Assembly: GCF_026013525.1 (NCBI RefSeq)
Contig: NZ_JAPDRA010000016.1
Coordinates: 1 to 53,040 of the forward strand
DNA: 53,040 nt
Direction: 5' to 3'
DNA from: Sphingomonas canadensis
Lineage (GTDB): Bacteria; Pseudomonadota; Alphaproteobacteria; Sphingomonadales; Sphingomonadaceae
The notes beneath the pieces were generated by a model that had not been told where the DNA came from, made no database searches, and saw nothing but the letters and a program-made list of their open reading frames with translations. Both the position numbers and the translations under genes were made by a program. Positions 24,858-36,001 of this stretch are shown here, piece after piece; the stretch's first letter is position 1; the number at the start of each line of letters is the position of its first letter.

Positions 24858-25943
24858 TCACAGCGCCACCTCCAGCCAGGCTTCGGCATCGGCGGCAAAG
24901 GCTTCGCGCACCGCTTCGTCGCCGATCCGGCCGATCGCGTCGCCGACGAAGGCGTGCGTCAGCAGCGCCTTGGCCCGGCCCTCCGGAATGCCGCGGCTGG
25001 CGAGGTAGAAAAGCGCCCGGGCGTCCAGCTCGCCCACCGTCGCGCCATGCGCGCATTTGACGTCGTCGGCGAAGATCTCCAGCTCGGGCTTCAGGTTCAC
25101 GGTGGCGGTGCGCTGGAGCAGCAGGCCGCGCAGCGATTGCTCGCCGTCGGTCTTCTGCGCATCCCGCGCCACCTCTGCCCGTGCCGCCAGGCTGGCGGTG
25201 GAGCTGTCCGCCGCCACCGCGCGCCACAACTGGCGGCTGGTGCCGTCGGGCGCGGCATGGCGCATCGCCACCGCGGCCTCCTGCTTCTGCTCGTGGCGGG
25301 TGAGCAGCGCGCCGCCCATCTCGGCAAAGGCGCCCTTGCCGGCCAGCGTCACCGCGCCGTCGATCCGGCTGCCCGCGCCGCCCGCGCCGAGGAAGATCGA
25401 GACGAGGCTGGCGGCCTCGCCCACCTCCGCCTCGTCGCGGATCGAGACGAAGCCGTCCGCCTGCACCAGCCGCACCGCGCGCATCAGCCGCGCCCCCGTG
25501 CCCAGCGCGATCCGCGTCAGCCGGTTGGCCCAGCCATGGCCGGCGAAGGTCTCCACCACCGAAGCAGCCGCGCTCTCGGCCAGCGCGATCCGTGCGGGCA
25601 CCTGGCTGTCGCAGCCGCTGCCGATGTGGACGATCTGAACCGTGCCCGCCGCCGCCTCGCGGTCCAGCGACAGCGTCCAGCCCTCGCCCTCCGCCAGCGA
25701 TCCCAGCGGGTGCGCGCTCTCTGCGGCCATGCGCGCGATCGTCACCGGCCCGGGCATGCTGTGCGCAGGCTCGAACGCGCCGTCGACGAACAGCAGCCGG
25801 GGGCCGTCGATATCCAGGAACAGCGATTTCGGATCGACGCCCGCCGCCCGCTGCGGCGCATCGGCCGCCGCGCGCAGCGCGCCCATATCCGCCCAGCGCC
25901 ATTCCTCCAGCCGGGGCGAGGGGAGTTCCAGGACGCTCACCAT
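24858..25943 (-). CDS. sufD: SUF scaffold subunit SufD
   Basis: 361-residue beta-helix protein of the SufB/SufD family. The N-terminus has the SufD-type LPSPRLEEWRWADMGALRAA, and the C-terminal region has KPELEIFADDVKCAHGATVG followed by FYLASRGIPEGRAKALLTHA, the most conserved SufD stretch. SufD partners SufB and SufC to form the SufBC2D scaffold. Start candidates are the ATG at 25943 and a GTG at 25940. The GTG overlaps the stop of a 15-codon leader frame that begins at the sufC stop, so initiation may be coupled to that frame. Confidence 0.93.
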   Translation of the reverse strand: MVSVLELPSPRLEEWRWADMGALRAAADAPQRAAGVDPKSLFLDIDGPRLLFVDGAFEPAHSMPGPVTIARMAAESAHPLGSLAEGEGWTLSLDREAAAGTVQIVHIGSGCDSQVPARIALAESAAASVVETFAGHGWANRLTRIALGTGARLMRAVRLVQADGFVSIRDEAEVGEAASLVSIFLGAGGAGSRIDGAVTLAGKGAFAEMGGALLTRHEQKQEAAVAMRHAAPDGTSRQLWRAVAADSSTASLAARAEVARDAQKTDGEQSLRGLLLQRTATVNLKPELEIFADDVKCAHGATVGELDARALFYLASRGIPEGRAKALLTHAFVGDAIGRIGDEAVREAFAADAEAWLEVAL

Positions 25944-25980
25944 CCCGCCCGCTTCCTCGCGGCTTCGGCGCGGACCGTAC

Positions 25981-25984
<4 letters not shown>
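25937..25984 (-). CDS. Possible 15-codon leader frame between sufC and sufD
   Basis: The frame begins with an ATG overlapping the sufC stop (ATGA) and encodes MSTVRAEAARKRAGW. Its TGA overlaps a GTG start of sufD (GTGA). These are the same overlap patterns used elsewhere in this operon, so the frame would bridge the only sizeable gap between sufC and sufD and keep ribosomes coupled. It could instead be a chance frame, or the remnant of an older SufD N-terminus lost to a frameshift. Confidence 0.3.
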
Positions 25985-26724
<740 letters not shown>

Positions 26725-26759
26725 TCACTTCTCTTCGAACTTTGCGGTTGCGGCGGTGG

Positions 26760-27295
26760 TCACCTGTCCCCCTCCTGCACTTCCTGACCGGGGCCAAGCG
26801 TCACGCGGACGGCACCGCCGCTGCCGGGTGCGGTGGGCGGCGGGGGGAGCTTTTCGGCGCGATAGCGGCTGCTGCCGTCGCCTTCGTCGGATCGCGGGCC
26901 GGCAAGGCCCGTCGGCGCGGGCGCGGCGGGCTTCACCACCTTGGGCATCTCGAACACCTGCACGGCGCTGCCCGGCTTCTGCCCGGCGCCCCGCGGCGCG
27001 ATCGAGATAGGCGCTTCGTCCGTGGTGAAATAGGTGCAGTCGGTCACCTCGTCGATCGTGCCCGAATAGCAGACCGGGGTGGCCTGGCACGCCGCGATGT
27101 CGCGCGACTGGCTGCCGCTGGAGACCATCACGCGGCAGTTGCGCAGCTTGCCGTCGCCGCCCTTGTCGAACAGCATCGTCGTGCGGCCGAAGGTGGCCTG
27201 CACCACGATCTCCTCGGCCTCCGCCTCCGGAGCAGGCGCCCCGGCAGGCGGCGGCGCCTCCTGCGGCGCGGCGAAAGCAAGGACGAGCGCGAGGA

Positions 27296-27299
<4 letters not shown>
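26760..27299 (-). CDS. Uncharacterised exported Cys-containing protein in the suf operon
   Basis: 179-residue protein of unknown function. A short hydrophobic start (MILALVLAFAAPQEAPPPAG) suggests a signal peptide or membrane anchor. A Pro/Ala-rich linker follows, then a compact region with four cysteines (LRNCRVMV, IAACQATPVCYS, VTDCTYF) and a low-complexity Pro/Gly-rich tail. The GTG start overlaps the sufB stop (GTGA), so translation is coupled to sufB. Four Cys could form disulfides if the protein is periplasmic, or bind a metal or cluster if it is not. I recognise no domain; the function is unknown. Confidence 0.7.
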
Positions 27300-28758
<1,459 letters not shown>

Positions 28759-28759
<1 letters not shown>

Positions 28760-29196
28760 CAGCACGCCTCCATTTCGGCGCGCGCGGGCGCCGGATTGGC
28801 CAGGCTGGCCAGCGAGAGCCCCGCCAGCGCGCCGCGCACCGCGCCGTTCACCGCGCCCATATGCGGCTTCACCCGACATCCCTCCTCGATCGCGCAATCA
28901 TGGCGCCCCTCGTCCACGCAGGCGCTGAGCGCGATCGGGCCTTCCACCGCCTCGACGATATCCGCCATGCTGATCGCCGCCGGCGGGCGGGCCAGGCGAA
29001 AGCCGCCGCCGGTGCCGCGCGCGCTTTCGATCAGCCCGGCGGCGGACAGGCGGCTCACCAGCTTCTGCACCGTCGGCAGCGGCAGGCCGGTCTCCTCCGC
29101 CAGCACGGTGGCGTTCAGGCGGCAGCTTGCGCCGCAATGGCGCGCGGCGGCGGCCATCATCACCACGGCATAGTCGGCTAGGCTGGAAAGTCGCAT
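28759..29196 (-). CDS. Rrf2-family regulator of the suf operon (IscR-like)
   Basis: 145-residue Rrf2 protein. The N-terminal winged helix (MRLSSLADYAVVMMAAAARH, LAEETGLPLPTVQKLVSRLS, GGGFRLARPP) is followed by cysteines in SACVDEGRHDCAIEEGCRVK, the spacing expected for [2Fe-2S] ligation as in IscR. It should sense Fe-S status and repress or activate its own operon. The start at 29196 is chosen over an upstream ATG because it gives the standard MRLS N-terminus. A perfect 21-bp inverted repeat lies 30 bases upstream and is the obvious candidate operator. Confidence 0.93.
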
Positions 29197-29225
29197 GATA
29201 CCCTTGCCGGCCCATGGGCGCGGGC

Positions 29226-29276
29226 GAGCCCACATGGCCAATCGGACAAATAAAATCCGATTGGCCATGTGGGCTC
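29226..29276. repeat. Perfect 21-bp inverted repeat upstream of the suf regulator
   Basis: Arms 29226-29246 and 29256-29276 are exactly complementary and enclose the 9-base AT-rich loop CAAATAAAA. The right arm overlaps the stop codon of the upstream AraC gene. No T-run follows on either strand, so a simple intrinsic terminator is unlikely. It lies just ahead of the Rrf2 gene, so it could be an autoregulatory operator or a leader hairpin. The AT-rich centre could contain the promoter -10 region. Confidence 0.85.
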
Positions 29277-30132
29277 AATCCCCGCCGGGGTCAACCGATT
29301 CCGGGATCACCTCGGGCAGAAAATGGAATGTTTCATTCTCCAGCGTCGCGGCCACCACCGGATCGATGCCGTCGCGCAGCGTCGTGGGCGTGTGGCCGGT
29401 GAAATGCTTGATCTCCTTGATCATGTGCGGCTGATCGCTGAACGGCTCTGCCACGTCGGCCGGATTGTCGCCGTTGCAGATGCGGATGGCGGCGCGGATC
29501 GCGCGATATTTCCGCTCCAGCAGCTTGGGCGGGCCGCCGAATATCTCGTTGCACAGCCGGGTCGCCTGGCGCGGCCCCATGGGCACCATGCGATAGAGCG
29601 CATCGATCCGCTCGCCGCTCGCCACCCATTCGCGCACCGCGCGGGCGAGCGCGACATGGCCCGGCGGGATGCGCCGCCGCCGTGCCAGCAGGAACGGGCG
29701 CACCGCCGCGACCATTTCTTCGATCGTGGTCATCATGCGCAGCCGTTCGAGCAGCACCGCGGCCTCGGGACCGAAGACATCGGCCGCGTCCAGCACCCGC
29801 CCGGCGACCTTGTCCGCCGGCAGCCCGACCAGCGATTTCCACCCCAGCGGCCGCAGCGCGACGCCGAAGCAATGGCACGGGCCGTCCAGCCGATAGGGCG
29901 CCGCGGCCTGCCCCGGGCCAGTAAGCGAAACAGGAAAAGCCGTATCGGCGCGGCCATCGCCAAGAAAACGCACACCGCCGCCCCGCATCAGGAATCGAAG
30001 CTGGCCGATATCGACACGCTCCACCCCGCGAATTTCCGCCGCTTCGTTACGATAGAGATAATAGGAATGGACGTGGGGCAGCAGCCCATCCGCCTCGAGC
30101 ACGAATTCTAGCTGCGGCGGGCCCGCACTCAT
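29275..30132 (-). CDS. AraC-family transcriptional regulator
   Basis: 285-residue regulator. The N-terminal half (LPHVHSYYLYRNEAAEIRGV, PVSLTGPGQAAAPYRLDGPC, CFGVALRPLGWKSLVGLPAD) resembles the DUF6597-type sensor domain. The C-terminal half has the AraC helix-turn-helix region, including PMGPRQATRLCNEIFGGPPK and FSDQPHMIKEIKHFTGHTPT. The effector and targets are unknown. It lies immediately upstream of the suf operon on the same strand, separated only by the 21-bp inverted repeat, so suf transcription could in part be read-through from here. Confidence 0.88.
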   Translation of the reverse strand: MSAGPPQLEFVLEADGLLPHVHSYYLYRNEAAEIRGVERVDIGQLRFLMRGGGVRFLGDGRADTAFPVSLTGPGQAAAPYRLDGPCHCFGVALRPLGWKSLVGLPADKVAGRVLDAADVFGPEAAVLLERLRMMTTIEEMVAAVRPFLLARRRRIPPGHVALARAVREWVASGERIDALYRMVPMGPRQATRLCNEIFGGPPKLLERKYRAIRAAIRICNGDNPADVAEPFSDQPHMIKEIKHFTGHTPTTLRDGIDPVVAATLENETFHFLPEVIPESVDPGGD

Positions 30133-30254
30133 CGTGCCCGCCCCAGGGAAGGCGCAAGTGCCAGGTACGAAATACGCGACATCGGCATGTATTACCTGCG
30201 GCCCGGAACTCTAATTATTTGTCCGTTTACCAGCCGAGCGACCAGCCCGCTCCG

Positions 30255-30395
30255 TATAGAAAAGAGGCCCGGCCAACACAAGGCTGGCCGGGCCAAGAGA
30301 AAGGGTTCCATAAGAGGAACCCCTCGGGTCGCACTTACGTTCTAATCCGCATTGCGCTAGCTGGATTGAAAAAATTAGACATGAAGTGACTCGCG
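30255..30395 (-). ncRNA. Candidate small RNA or orphan terminator with two hairpins
   Basis: Reading the minus strand, a TCTAAT box resembling a -10 promoter element (complement of 30374-30379) precedes a region with a perfect 7-bp hairpin (GGGTTCC/GGAACCC, 30303-30322). A perfect 9-bp hairpin follows (GGCCCGGCC/GGCCGGGCC, 30266-30294), and then TCTTTTCT. The second hairpin plus T-tract is a good intrinsic terminator, yet no minus-strand gene lies upstream of it. A short noncoding RNA is a reasonable explanation. Apart from this I see nothing in the gap 30133-30458 except the pyrD leader. Confidence 0.4.
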
Positions 30396-30458
30396 CAGAA
30401 CTTGGCGGCCCGATGCGGCTTTGACGGACCCGCCGCGCGATGCCATGGACCGCGCCAG

Positions 30459-31460
30459 ATGGCCTATCCGCTTCAGCAATTGCTCTTCTCGATGGACGCC
30501 GAACGCGCCCACCGCACCGCGATCGCGACCCTGCGCGCCTGGGGAACGCTCGGCACGCCGTTCGGGTCCGATCCGGAGCTATCGGATCCGGTGACGCTGG
30601 CGGGGGTCACCTTCCCCAACCGCGTCGGACTGGCCGCGGGGCTGGACAAGGACGCGGAGGCGATCGGCGGGCTGTTCGCGCTCGGCTTCGGCGCAGTGGA
30701 GGTGGGAACGCTCACCCCCCTTCCCCAGCCGGGCAACCCGCGCCCGCGCCTGTTCCGGCTGGTGGAGGACGAGGCGGTGATCAACCGCATGGGTTTCAAC
30801 AACGGCGGGATAGACGCCGCGCTGGCCCGCATCGCCGCGCTGGGCCGCCGCCCCGGCGTGCTGGGCATCAACGTGGGCGCCAACAAGACCTCCACCGACA
30901 TGATCGCCGACTATGCGGTGGGCGTGGCCAAGGCCGCCGCGCATGCCGACTATATCACGATCAACGTCAGCTCCCCCAACACGCCCGGCCTGCGCGACCT
31001 GCAGAAGCGGCCCGCGCTGGACGAGCTGCTCGCCGCGAGCGACGCCGCGCGGCGCGATGCCGATGGGGCCAGCCGCACGCCGCTGTTCCTCAAGATCGCT
31101 CCCGACCTGGACAGGAACGGCGTGGAGGAGGCGGTGGCGGCGGCGATCGACAACCGCATCGACGCGCTGATCGTCAGCAACACCACCATCTCGCGCCCGC
31201 CACTGCGTTCGCGCCACGCGGGCGAGGCTGGCGGGCTTTCGGGAGCGCCGCTGCGTGATCTGGCCCGCGCCAAGCTGGCCGAGGCGCAGGAAGCGGCGGG
31301 CGGCGCGCTGCCGCTGATCTCCGTCGGCGGGATCGACGGGCTGGACGAGGCGCGCCGCCGCATCGACGCGGGCGCCAGCCTGGTGCAGGTCTATTCGGCG
31401 CTGGTCTACAAGGGACCGGGGCTGGCCCGCGCGATCGTGAAGGGCCTCAAGGCGGGGTGA
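30459..31460 (+). CDS. pyrD: Dihydroorotate dehydrogenase (quinone), class 2
   Basis: 333-residue FMN enzyme that oxidises dihydroorotate to orotate in pyrimidine synthesis and passes electrons to quinone at the inner membrane. The class 2 N-terminal helix region is PLQQLLFSMDAERAHRTAIA. Further motifs are VGLAAGLDKDAEAIGGLFAL, VINRMGFNNGGIDAAL, the catalytic serine in INVSSPNTPGLRDLQ, and VSVGG-type phosphate binding in LPLISVGGIDGLDEARRRI. The ATG at 30459 is chosen because the preceding codons are not family-like. The end overlaps the converging lipoprotein gene by 14 bases. Confidence 0.96.
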   Translation: MAYPLQQLLFSMDAERAHRTAIATLRAWGTLGTPFGSDPELSDPVTLAGVTFPNRVGLAAGLDKDAEAIGGLFALGFGAVEVGTLTPLPQPGNPRPRLFRLVEDEAVINRMGFNNGGIDAALARIAALGRRPGVLGINVGANKTSTDMIADYAVGVAKAAAHADYITINVSSPNTPGLRDLQKRPALDELLAASDAARRDADGASRTPLFLKIAPDLDRNGVEEAVAAAIDNRIDALIVSNTTISRPPLRSRHAGEAGGLSGAPLRDLARAKLAEAQEAAGGALPLISVGGIDGLDEARRRIDAGASLVQVYSALVYKGPGLARAIVKGLKAG

Positions 31461-31944
31461 CGCGCGTGCCCGACAGCGTGGTCGCGATGGGATCGCCCAG
31501 CGGACGATCGTCAGGGCCGTAGAAGCGAATCGTCGCGGTGCCGCTGAACCGGTCGCCCTCGGCCTTCAGGTCGAAGCTCATCTCGCCGCGCCCGGTGTAG
31601 CGCCGGGTTTCGCGATCGGCGCTCAGCTCCACCCATTTGCCGCGCACCCGCTCGCCCGCGGCCTTCCACACGCCCTTGCCGTCGCTGTCGCTCGATCGCG
31701 GGTTGCCCGCGTCGGGATTGGCCTGTTCCATCGTGCCGTCGCCGCTGAAGACATAGAGCTGGACCGGAAAGGGCGCCGCGCTGTCGCGCACGATCCAGGT
31801 GCCGACGATGACCGGGCAATCGTCGCCGCGCAGCGATGCGCCGATGCAGCCGGGCAGCGTATCGCGCCGGGGCACGTCGGAGCATCCGCCGCCCGCCAGC
31901 AGCAGCATGGCGGGCAGCATCGGGGCAAGGCGGCGGCGGAGCAT
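31447..31944 (-). CDS. Putative lipoprotein of unknown function
   Basis: 165 residues with a lipoprotein-like start (MLRRRLAPMLPAMLLLAGGG then Cys21); the lipobox is imperfect (GGGC rather than LAGC). The mature part contains CPVIVGTWIVRDSAAPFPVQ, LYVFSGDGTMEQANPDAG and RFSGTATIRFYGPDDRPLGD, which looks like a small beta-barrel of the lipocalin-like or META type. No enzymatic motif is seen. The gene converges on pyrD with a 14-base overlap at the stops, so the two transcripts run into each other. Confidence 0.7.
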   Translation of the reverse strand: MLRRRLAPMLPAMLLLAGGGCSDVPRRDTLPGCIGASLRGDDCPVIVGTWIVRDSAAPFPVQLYVFSGDGTMEQANPDAGNPRSSDSDGKGVWKAAGERVRGKWVELSADRETRRYTGRGEMSFDLKAEGDRFSGTATIRFYGPDDRPLGDPIATTLSGTRVTPP

Positions 31945-32079
31945 GCGGCCCAGCCTATCGGCCCAGCCCGCGCGCGGCAACGGCGGCGCGGCGGCGCGGC
32001 GTTCATCGACCGGATCGATATCTGTCGGCGCGACAAGCAATTGGATCGATCGGCGCAGACCGCCCATCTGGTGCGGGCC

Positions 32080-32298
32080 ATGACCCAGGACCTTGCCAAG
32101 ACGCTCACCTATCTGACGATCCACCTGACGATCGGCTTCACCGTCGCCTGGATCTTCACCGGATCGATCGCGGTCGCGGGCGGCATCGCGCTTGTCGAGC
32201 CGCTGGCCAACGCGGTCGCCTTCTTCTTCCACGAGCGCGCATGGCGCGACGGAATCGATCTCCGCCGCCTGTTCCGCCACGAGCATGGCGTCGCCTGA
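32080..32298 (+). CDS. DUF2061 small membrane protein
   Basis: 72 residues from the ATG at 32080, or 85 from a TTG at 32041 in the same frame. The core LAKTLTYLTIHLTIGFTVAW with two hydrophobic segments, then FFFHERAWRD, matches the DUF2061 (predicted membrane protein) family. It is probably in the inner membrane; the function is unknown. Neither start has a clear ribosome binding site. Confidence 0.8.
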   Translation: MTQDLAKTLTYLTIHLTIGFTVAWIFTGSIAVAGGIALVEPLANAVAFFFHERAWRDGIDLRRLFRHEHGVA

Positions 32299-32436
32299 CC
32301 GCGTGCTTCGAAATTCGGCCGGCGGCGCGGCGGCCAGCGATCGCGATATCGCCCTGAGGGCGGCCGGACGCGCCACCCGCCGTCGCGTCGCCGTAGCGTC
32401 TTTGCCGCGCGCGCAAACCGGGCTACGGCTGGGGGC

Positions 32437-34101
32437 ATGAGAAAGCTGTTTGCGGCGTTGCTGTTCCTGCTGTTGTTCCCGGCCGCCGCGATGGCGCAGG
32501 GCGTGGTCGCCTCCGCCGATCCCCGCGCGACCGAGGCGGGGCGCGAGATGCTGCGCCAGGGCGGCAGCGCCACCGATGCCGCGCTGGCGATGATGCTGGC
32601 GCTCACCGTGGTCGAGCCGCAGTCGAGCGGGATCGGCGGCGGGGGCTTCCTGCTCCACCATGACGGCGCAAGCGGCGTGATCGACACGATCGACGGGCGC
32701 GAGACCGCGCCCGAATCCGCCGATTCCCGCCGTTTCCTGGGCCCGGACGACAAGCCGATGCCGTTTCTTTCCGCCGTTCAGGGCGGGCTTTCGGTCGGCG
32801 TGCCGGGCAACATGCGGCTGATGGCGCTGGCGCACCGGCGCTGGGGCAAGCTGGAGTGGAAGGCGCTGTTCGCCCCCGCGATCCGGCTGGCGGAGGAGGG
32901 CTTCGACGTCACGCCCCCGCTCGCCGCGACGATGAAGCTGCTCGGCCCCGTCTGGCGCGAGAAATTCCCGCAGACCGCGGCGCTCTATCTCGATGCGAAC
33001 GGCGAGCCGCTGCCGGTGGGCACGCATATCCGCAACCCGGCGCTCGCCAAGCTGCTCCGCCAGCTCGCGGAGCAGGGGCCGGACGCTTTCTACAAGGGCG
33101 AGAACGCGGCCGCGATCGTCAATGCCGTCGCATCGTTCAACCCCGGCCATATGACGCTGGGCGATCTCGAATCCTATCGCGCGAAGGAACGCCCGGCGGT
33201 GTGCGGCAGCTATCGCCGCTTCACCGTGTGCGGCATGGGTCCGCCCTCTTCGGGCGCCACCACCGTGCTCCAGATGCTCGGCATGCTCGAACGCTTCGAC
33301 ATGAAGAAGCTGGGCAAGGATTCGCCCCAGGCCTGGCTGCTGATCGGGGAGGCGATGCGGCTGGCCTATGCCGATCGCGAGAAATATCTGGGCGACGGCG
33401 ATTTCGTGCCGGTGCCCGTCGCCGGGCTGCTCGATCCGGACTATCTGAAGCGCCGTTCGCGGCTGATCGCGCCGGGCCGCGCGCGCGGCAGCTATCAGGC
33501 CGGATCGCCCCCCGGCGCGCCGCGCCGCACCGTGGCGGTCCAGGCCGAAACGCCGGGCACCACCCATTTCGTCGCGGTGGACCGCAACGGCGACATCGTA
33601 TCGATGACCTCCACGATCGAGGGGCCGTTCGGCAGCCAGCTCATCGCCAACGGCATGGCGCTCAACAACGAGCTGACCGATTTCACCTTCGCGCCGGAGA
33701 AGGACGGCGCGCCCGTCGCCAACCGCGTCCAGGCGGGCAAGCGGCCGCTGAGCTCGATGGCGCCGACGATCGTCTATGACGAAAACGGCAAGCCCGTGCT
33801 CGCGCTGGGATCGGCCGGGGGCAAGCGGATCATCATGCATGTGATGAAGACGCTGGTCGGCGTGCTCGACTGGGGCCTGCCCGCCGATCAGGCGATCGCG
33901 CTGCCCAACATCTTCTTCGACGATCAGGGACTGACGATCGAGGCGAACGGCGAAGGCACGGCGCTGGCGGCGGGCGTGGCGCGGATCGCGCCCGCGCGCG
34001 CCGTGGACATGACGTCGAAGGTCACCGCGCTGGAGCGCACCGCCGCCGGCTGGCGCGGCGCGGCCGATCCGCGCAGCGTGGGAACGGCGGCGAACGAATA
34101 G
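32437..34101 (+). CDS. ggt: Gamma-glutamyltransferase
   Basis: 554-residue Ntn-hydrolase precursor that cleaves gamma-glutamyl bonds, such as that of glutathione, in the periplasm. The signal peptide is MRKLFAALLFLLLFPAAAMA. The autoprocessing site and nucleophile should be Thr375 in PGTTHFVAVDRNGDIVSMTS. Substrate-binding residues appear in RETAPESADSRRF (the family Arg) and in the PLSSMAPTIVYDENGKPVLA region. The length fits an unprocessed precursor of both subunits. It is 62 bases ahead of the acyl-CoA synthetase. Confidence 0.95.
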   Translation: MRKLFAALLFLLLFPAAAMAQGVVASADPRATEAGREMLRQGGSATDAALAMMLALTVVEPQSSGIGGGGFLLHHDGASGVIDTIDGRETAPESADSRRFLGPDDKPMPFLSAVQGGLSVGVPGNMRLMALAHRRWGKLEWKALFAPAIRLAEEGFDVTPPLAATMKLLGPVWREKFPQTAALYLDANGEPLPVGTHIRNPALAKLLRQLAEQGPDAFYKGENAAAIVNAVASFNPGHMTLGDLESYRAKERPAVCGSYRRFTVCGMGPPSSGATTVLQMLGMLERFDMKKLGKDSPQAWLLIGEAMRLAYADREKYLGDGDFVPVPVAGLLDPDYLKRRSRLIAPGRARGSYQAGSPPGAPRRTVAVQAETPGTTHFVAVDRNGDIVSMTSTIEGPFGSQLIANGMALNNELTDFTFAPEKDGAPVANRVQAGKRPLSSMAPTIVYDENGKPVLALGSAGGKRIIMHVMKTLVGVLDWGLPADQAIALPNIFFDDQGLTIEANGEGTALAAGVARIAPARAVDMTSKVTALERTAAGWRGAADPRSVGTAANE

Positions 34102-34164
34102 CCCCATGGGGCGGGCAGCTTTGGGGAACGGCGGCAAACGCCGGCTCCGGGGAGAGGAAGAGGG

Positions 34165-35964
34165 ATGCGCAAGCTCGAACGGTTCGAAAACCTGGTGGCG
34201 ATGTTCTTCGCCCGCGCCAAGCAGAAGGGCGAGGCCCCGTTCCTGTGGCGCAAGCAGGGCGGCGCGTGGCAGCCGATAAGCTGGGCCGAGGCCGCGCGCC
34301 AGGTCTCTGCCCTTGCCACCGCGCTGCAGGCGCTGGGGCTGAAGCGCGGCGATCGCGTGATGCTGGTGGCGGAAAACCGCCCGGAATTCTGCATCAGCGA
34401 CCTGGCGATCATGGCCGCGGGCTGCATCACCGTGCCCACCTACACCACCAACACCGAACGCGATCACCAGCACATCCTGGACAATTCGGGCGCCTGCGCC
34501 ACGATCGTCTCCAGCGAGAAGCTGGCCAAGACGCTGCTGCCCGCGGTGCTGCGCGCGACCAGCGGCAGCCATATCGTGATCGGCATCGACGAGTTCCGCC
34601 AGGGCCAGGCGGGCGGATTCGAGTTCCACCAGCTCCAGGCGCTGATCGCCGCGCACCCCGCCAATCCGGAGATCGTGGCGGCCAACGCGACCTTCCGGCG
34701 CGAGGATCTGGCCTGCATCATCTACACCAGCGGCACCGGCGGGTCGCCGCGCGGCGTGATGCAGCATCACGGCGCGATCCTGCACAATTGCGAAGGCTGC
34801 GTGTCGGTGATCAGCGAGGATTTCGGCTGGGACGACGAGGTGTTCCTCAGCTTCCTGCCGCTCAGCCACGCCTATGAGCATACCGGCGGCCAGTTCTTCC
34901 CGATCGCGCTGGGCGCACAGATCTATTATTCGGAAGGGCTGGAGAAGCTGGCCTCCAACATCGAGGAGGTGCGCCCCACGCTGATGGTGGTGGTGCCGCG
35001 CCTGTTCGAGGTGCTGCGCACGCGCATCACCAAGACGGTGGAGAAGCAGGGCAAGTTCGCCAATTATCTGCTCGGCCGCGCGGTGAACATCGGGCTGCGC
35101 AAGGCCGCCGGCCGCATGCCGATCACCGACCGGCCGATGGACCTGTTCCTCAACGCCACGCTGCGCCCCAAGCTGGCCAAGCGCTTCGGCGGGCGCATCA
35201 AGGCGATGGTCTCCGGCGGCGCCCCGCTCAATCCGGAGGTGGGCACCTTCTTCGAATCACTCGGGCTCACCTTCCTACAGGGCTATGGCCAGACCGAGAG
35301 CGCGCCCGTGATCTCGTGCAACCGGCCCAAGGCGGGGCTGAAGATGGACACGGTCGGCCCGCCGCTCGACAATACCGAGGTGAAGATCGCCGAGGACGGC
35401 GAGATCCTGGTCCGCGGTGAGCTGGTGATGCACGGCTATTGGCGCAACGAGGCCGAGACGGCGCGCGTGCTGAAGGACGGCTGGCTCCACACCGGCGACA
35501 TCGGCCTGATCGACGAGAAGGGCCGCATCAAGATCACCGATCGCAAGAAGGACATCATCGTCAACGACAAGGGCGACAATGTCGCGCCCCAGAAGATCGA
35601 GGGGATGCTGACGCTTCAGCCCGAGATCATCCAGGCGATGATCTATGGCGACAAGAAGCCCTATATGACCGCGGTGCTGGTACCCGATCCCGAATGGACC
35701 CAGGAATGGTGCGCGCGCACCGGCACGAAGCTGGACTTCAAGGAACTGGCGCACGACCCGGAATACAAAGCCGCGCTGGGCCAGGCGGTGGAGCGGGTGA
35801 ACAAGGACATCTCGGTGATCGAGCGGCTGCGCAAGTTCATCCTCGCGGACGGGCCGTTCACGATCGAGAACGAGCAACTGACCCCCAGCCTGAAGATCCG
35901 CCGCCACATATTGAAGCAGGTCTATTCCGCCCGCCTCGACGCGCTCTACGGCGACAAGGCGTAG
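34165..35964 (+). CDS. Long-chain fatty acid-CoA ligase (AMP-binding)
   Basis: 599-residue ANL-superfamily adenylating enzyme, FadD15/ACSL-like in length. The P-loop is IIYTSGTGGSPRGVMQHHG. Further motifs are QGYGQTESAPVISCNRP, the hinge/A8 region LHTGDIGLIDEKGRIKITDR, and KDIIVNDKGDNVAPQKIEGM near the C-terminus with the acyl-binding lysine region after it. It activates long-chain fatty acids with ATP and CoA. GGAGAGGAAGAGGG provides a strong ribosome binding site. Specificity within long-chain acids is inferred. Confidence 0.93.
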   Translation: MRKLERFENLVAMFFARAKQKGEAPFLWRKQGGAWQPISWAEAARQVSALATALQALGLKRGDRVMLVAENRPEFCISDLAIMAAGCITVPTYTTNTERDHQHILDNSGACATIVSSEKLAKTLLPAVLRATSGSHIVIGIDEFRQGQAGGFEFHQLQALIAAHPANPEIVAANATFRREDLACIIYTSGTGGSPRGVMQHHGAILHNCEGCVSVISEDFGWDDEVFLSFLPLSHAYEHTGGQFFPIALGAQIYYSEGLEKLASNIEEVRPTLMVVVPRLFEVLRTRITKTVEKQGKFANYLLGRAVNIGLRKAAGRMPITDRPMDLFLNATLRPKLAKRFGGRIKAMVSGGAPLNPEVGTFFESLGLTFLQGYGQTESAPVISCNRPKAGLKMDTVGPPLDNTEVKIAEDGEILVRGELVMHGYWRNEAETARVLKDGWLHTGDIGLIDEKGRIKITDRKKDIIVNDKGDNVAPQKIEGMLTLQPEIIQAMIYGDKKPYMTAVLVPDPEWTQEWCARTGTKLDFKELAHDPEYKAALGQAVERVNKDISVIERLRKFILADGPFTIENEQLTPSLKIRRHILKQVYSARLDALYGDKA

Positions 35965-36001
35965 CGGCGCGAAGGACGCAGACGCCCTCCGCCGCCCCCT
36001 C

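Noticed and set aside
31980..34881. The long upstream part of the minus-strand frame that ends in the lipoprotein gene
   Set aside because: It is antisense to ggt and the acyl-CoA ligase. Only the last 165 codons, from the ATG at 31944, look like a real protein with an export signal.
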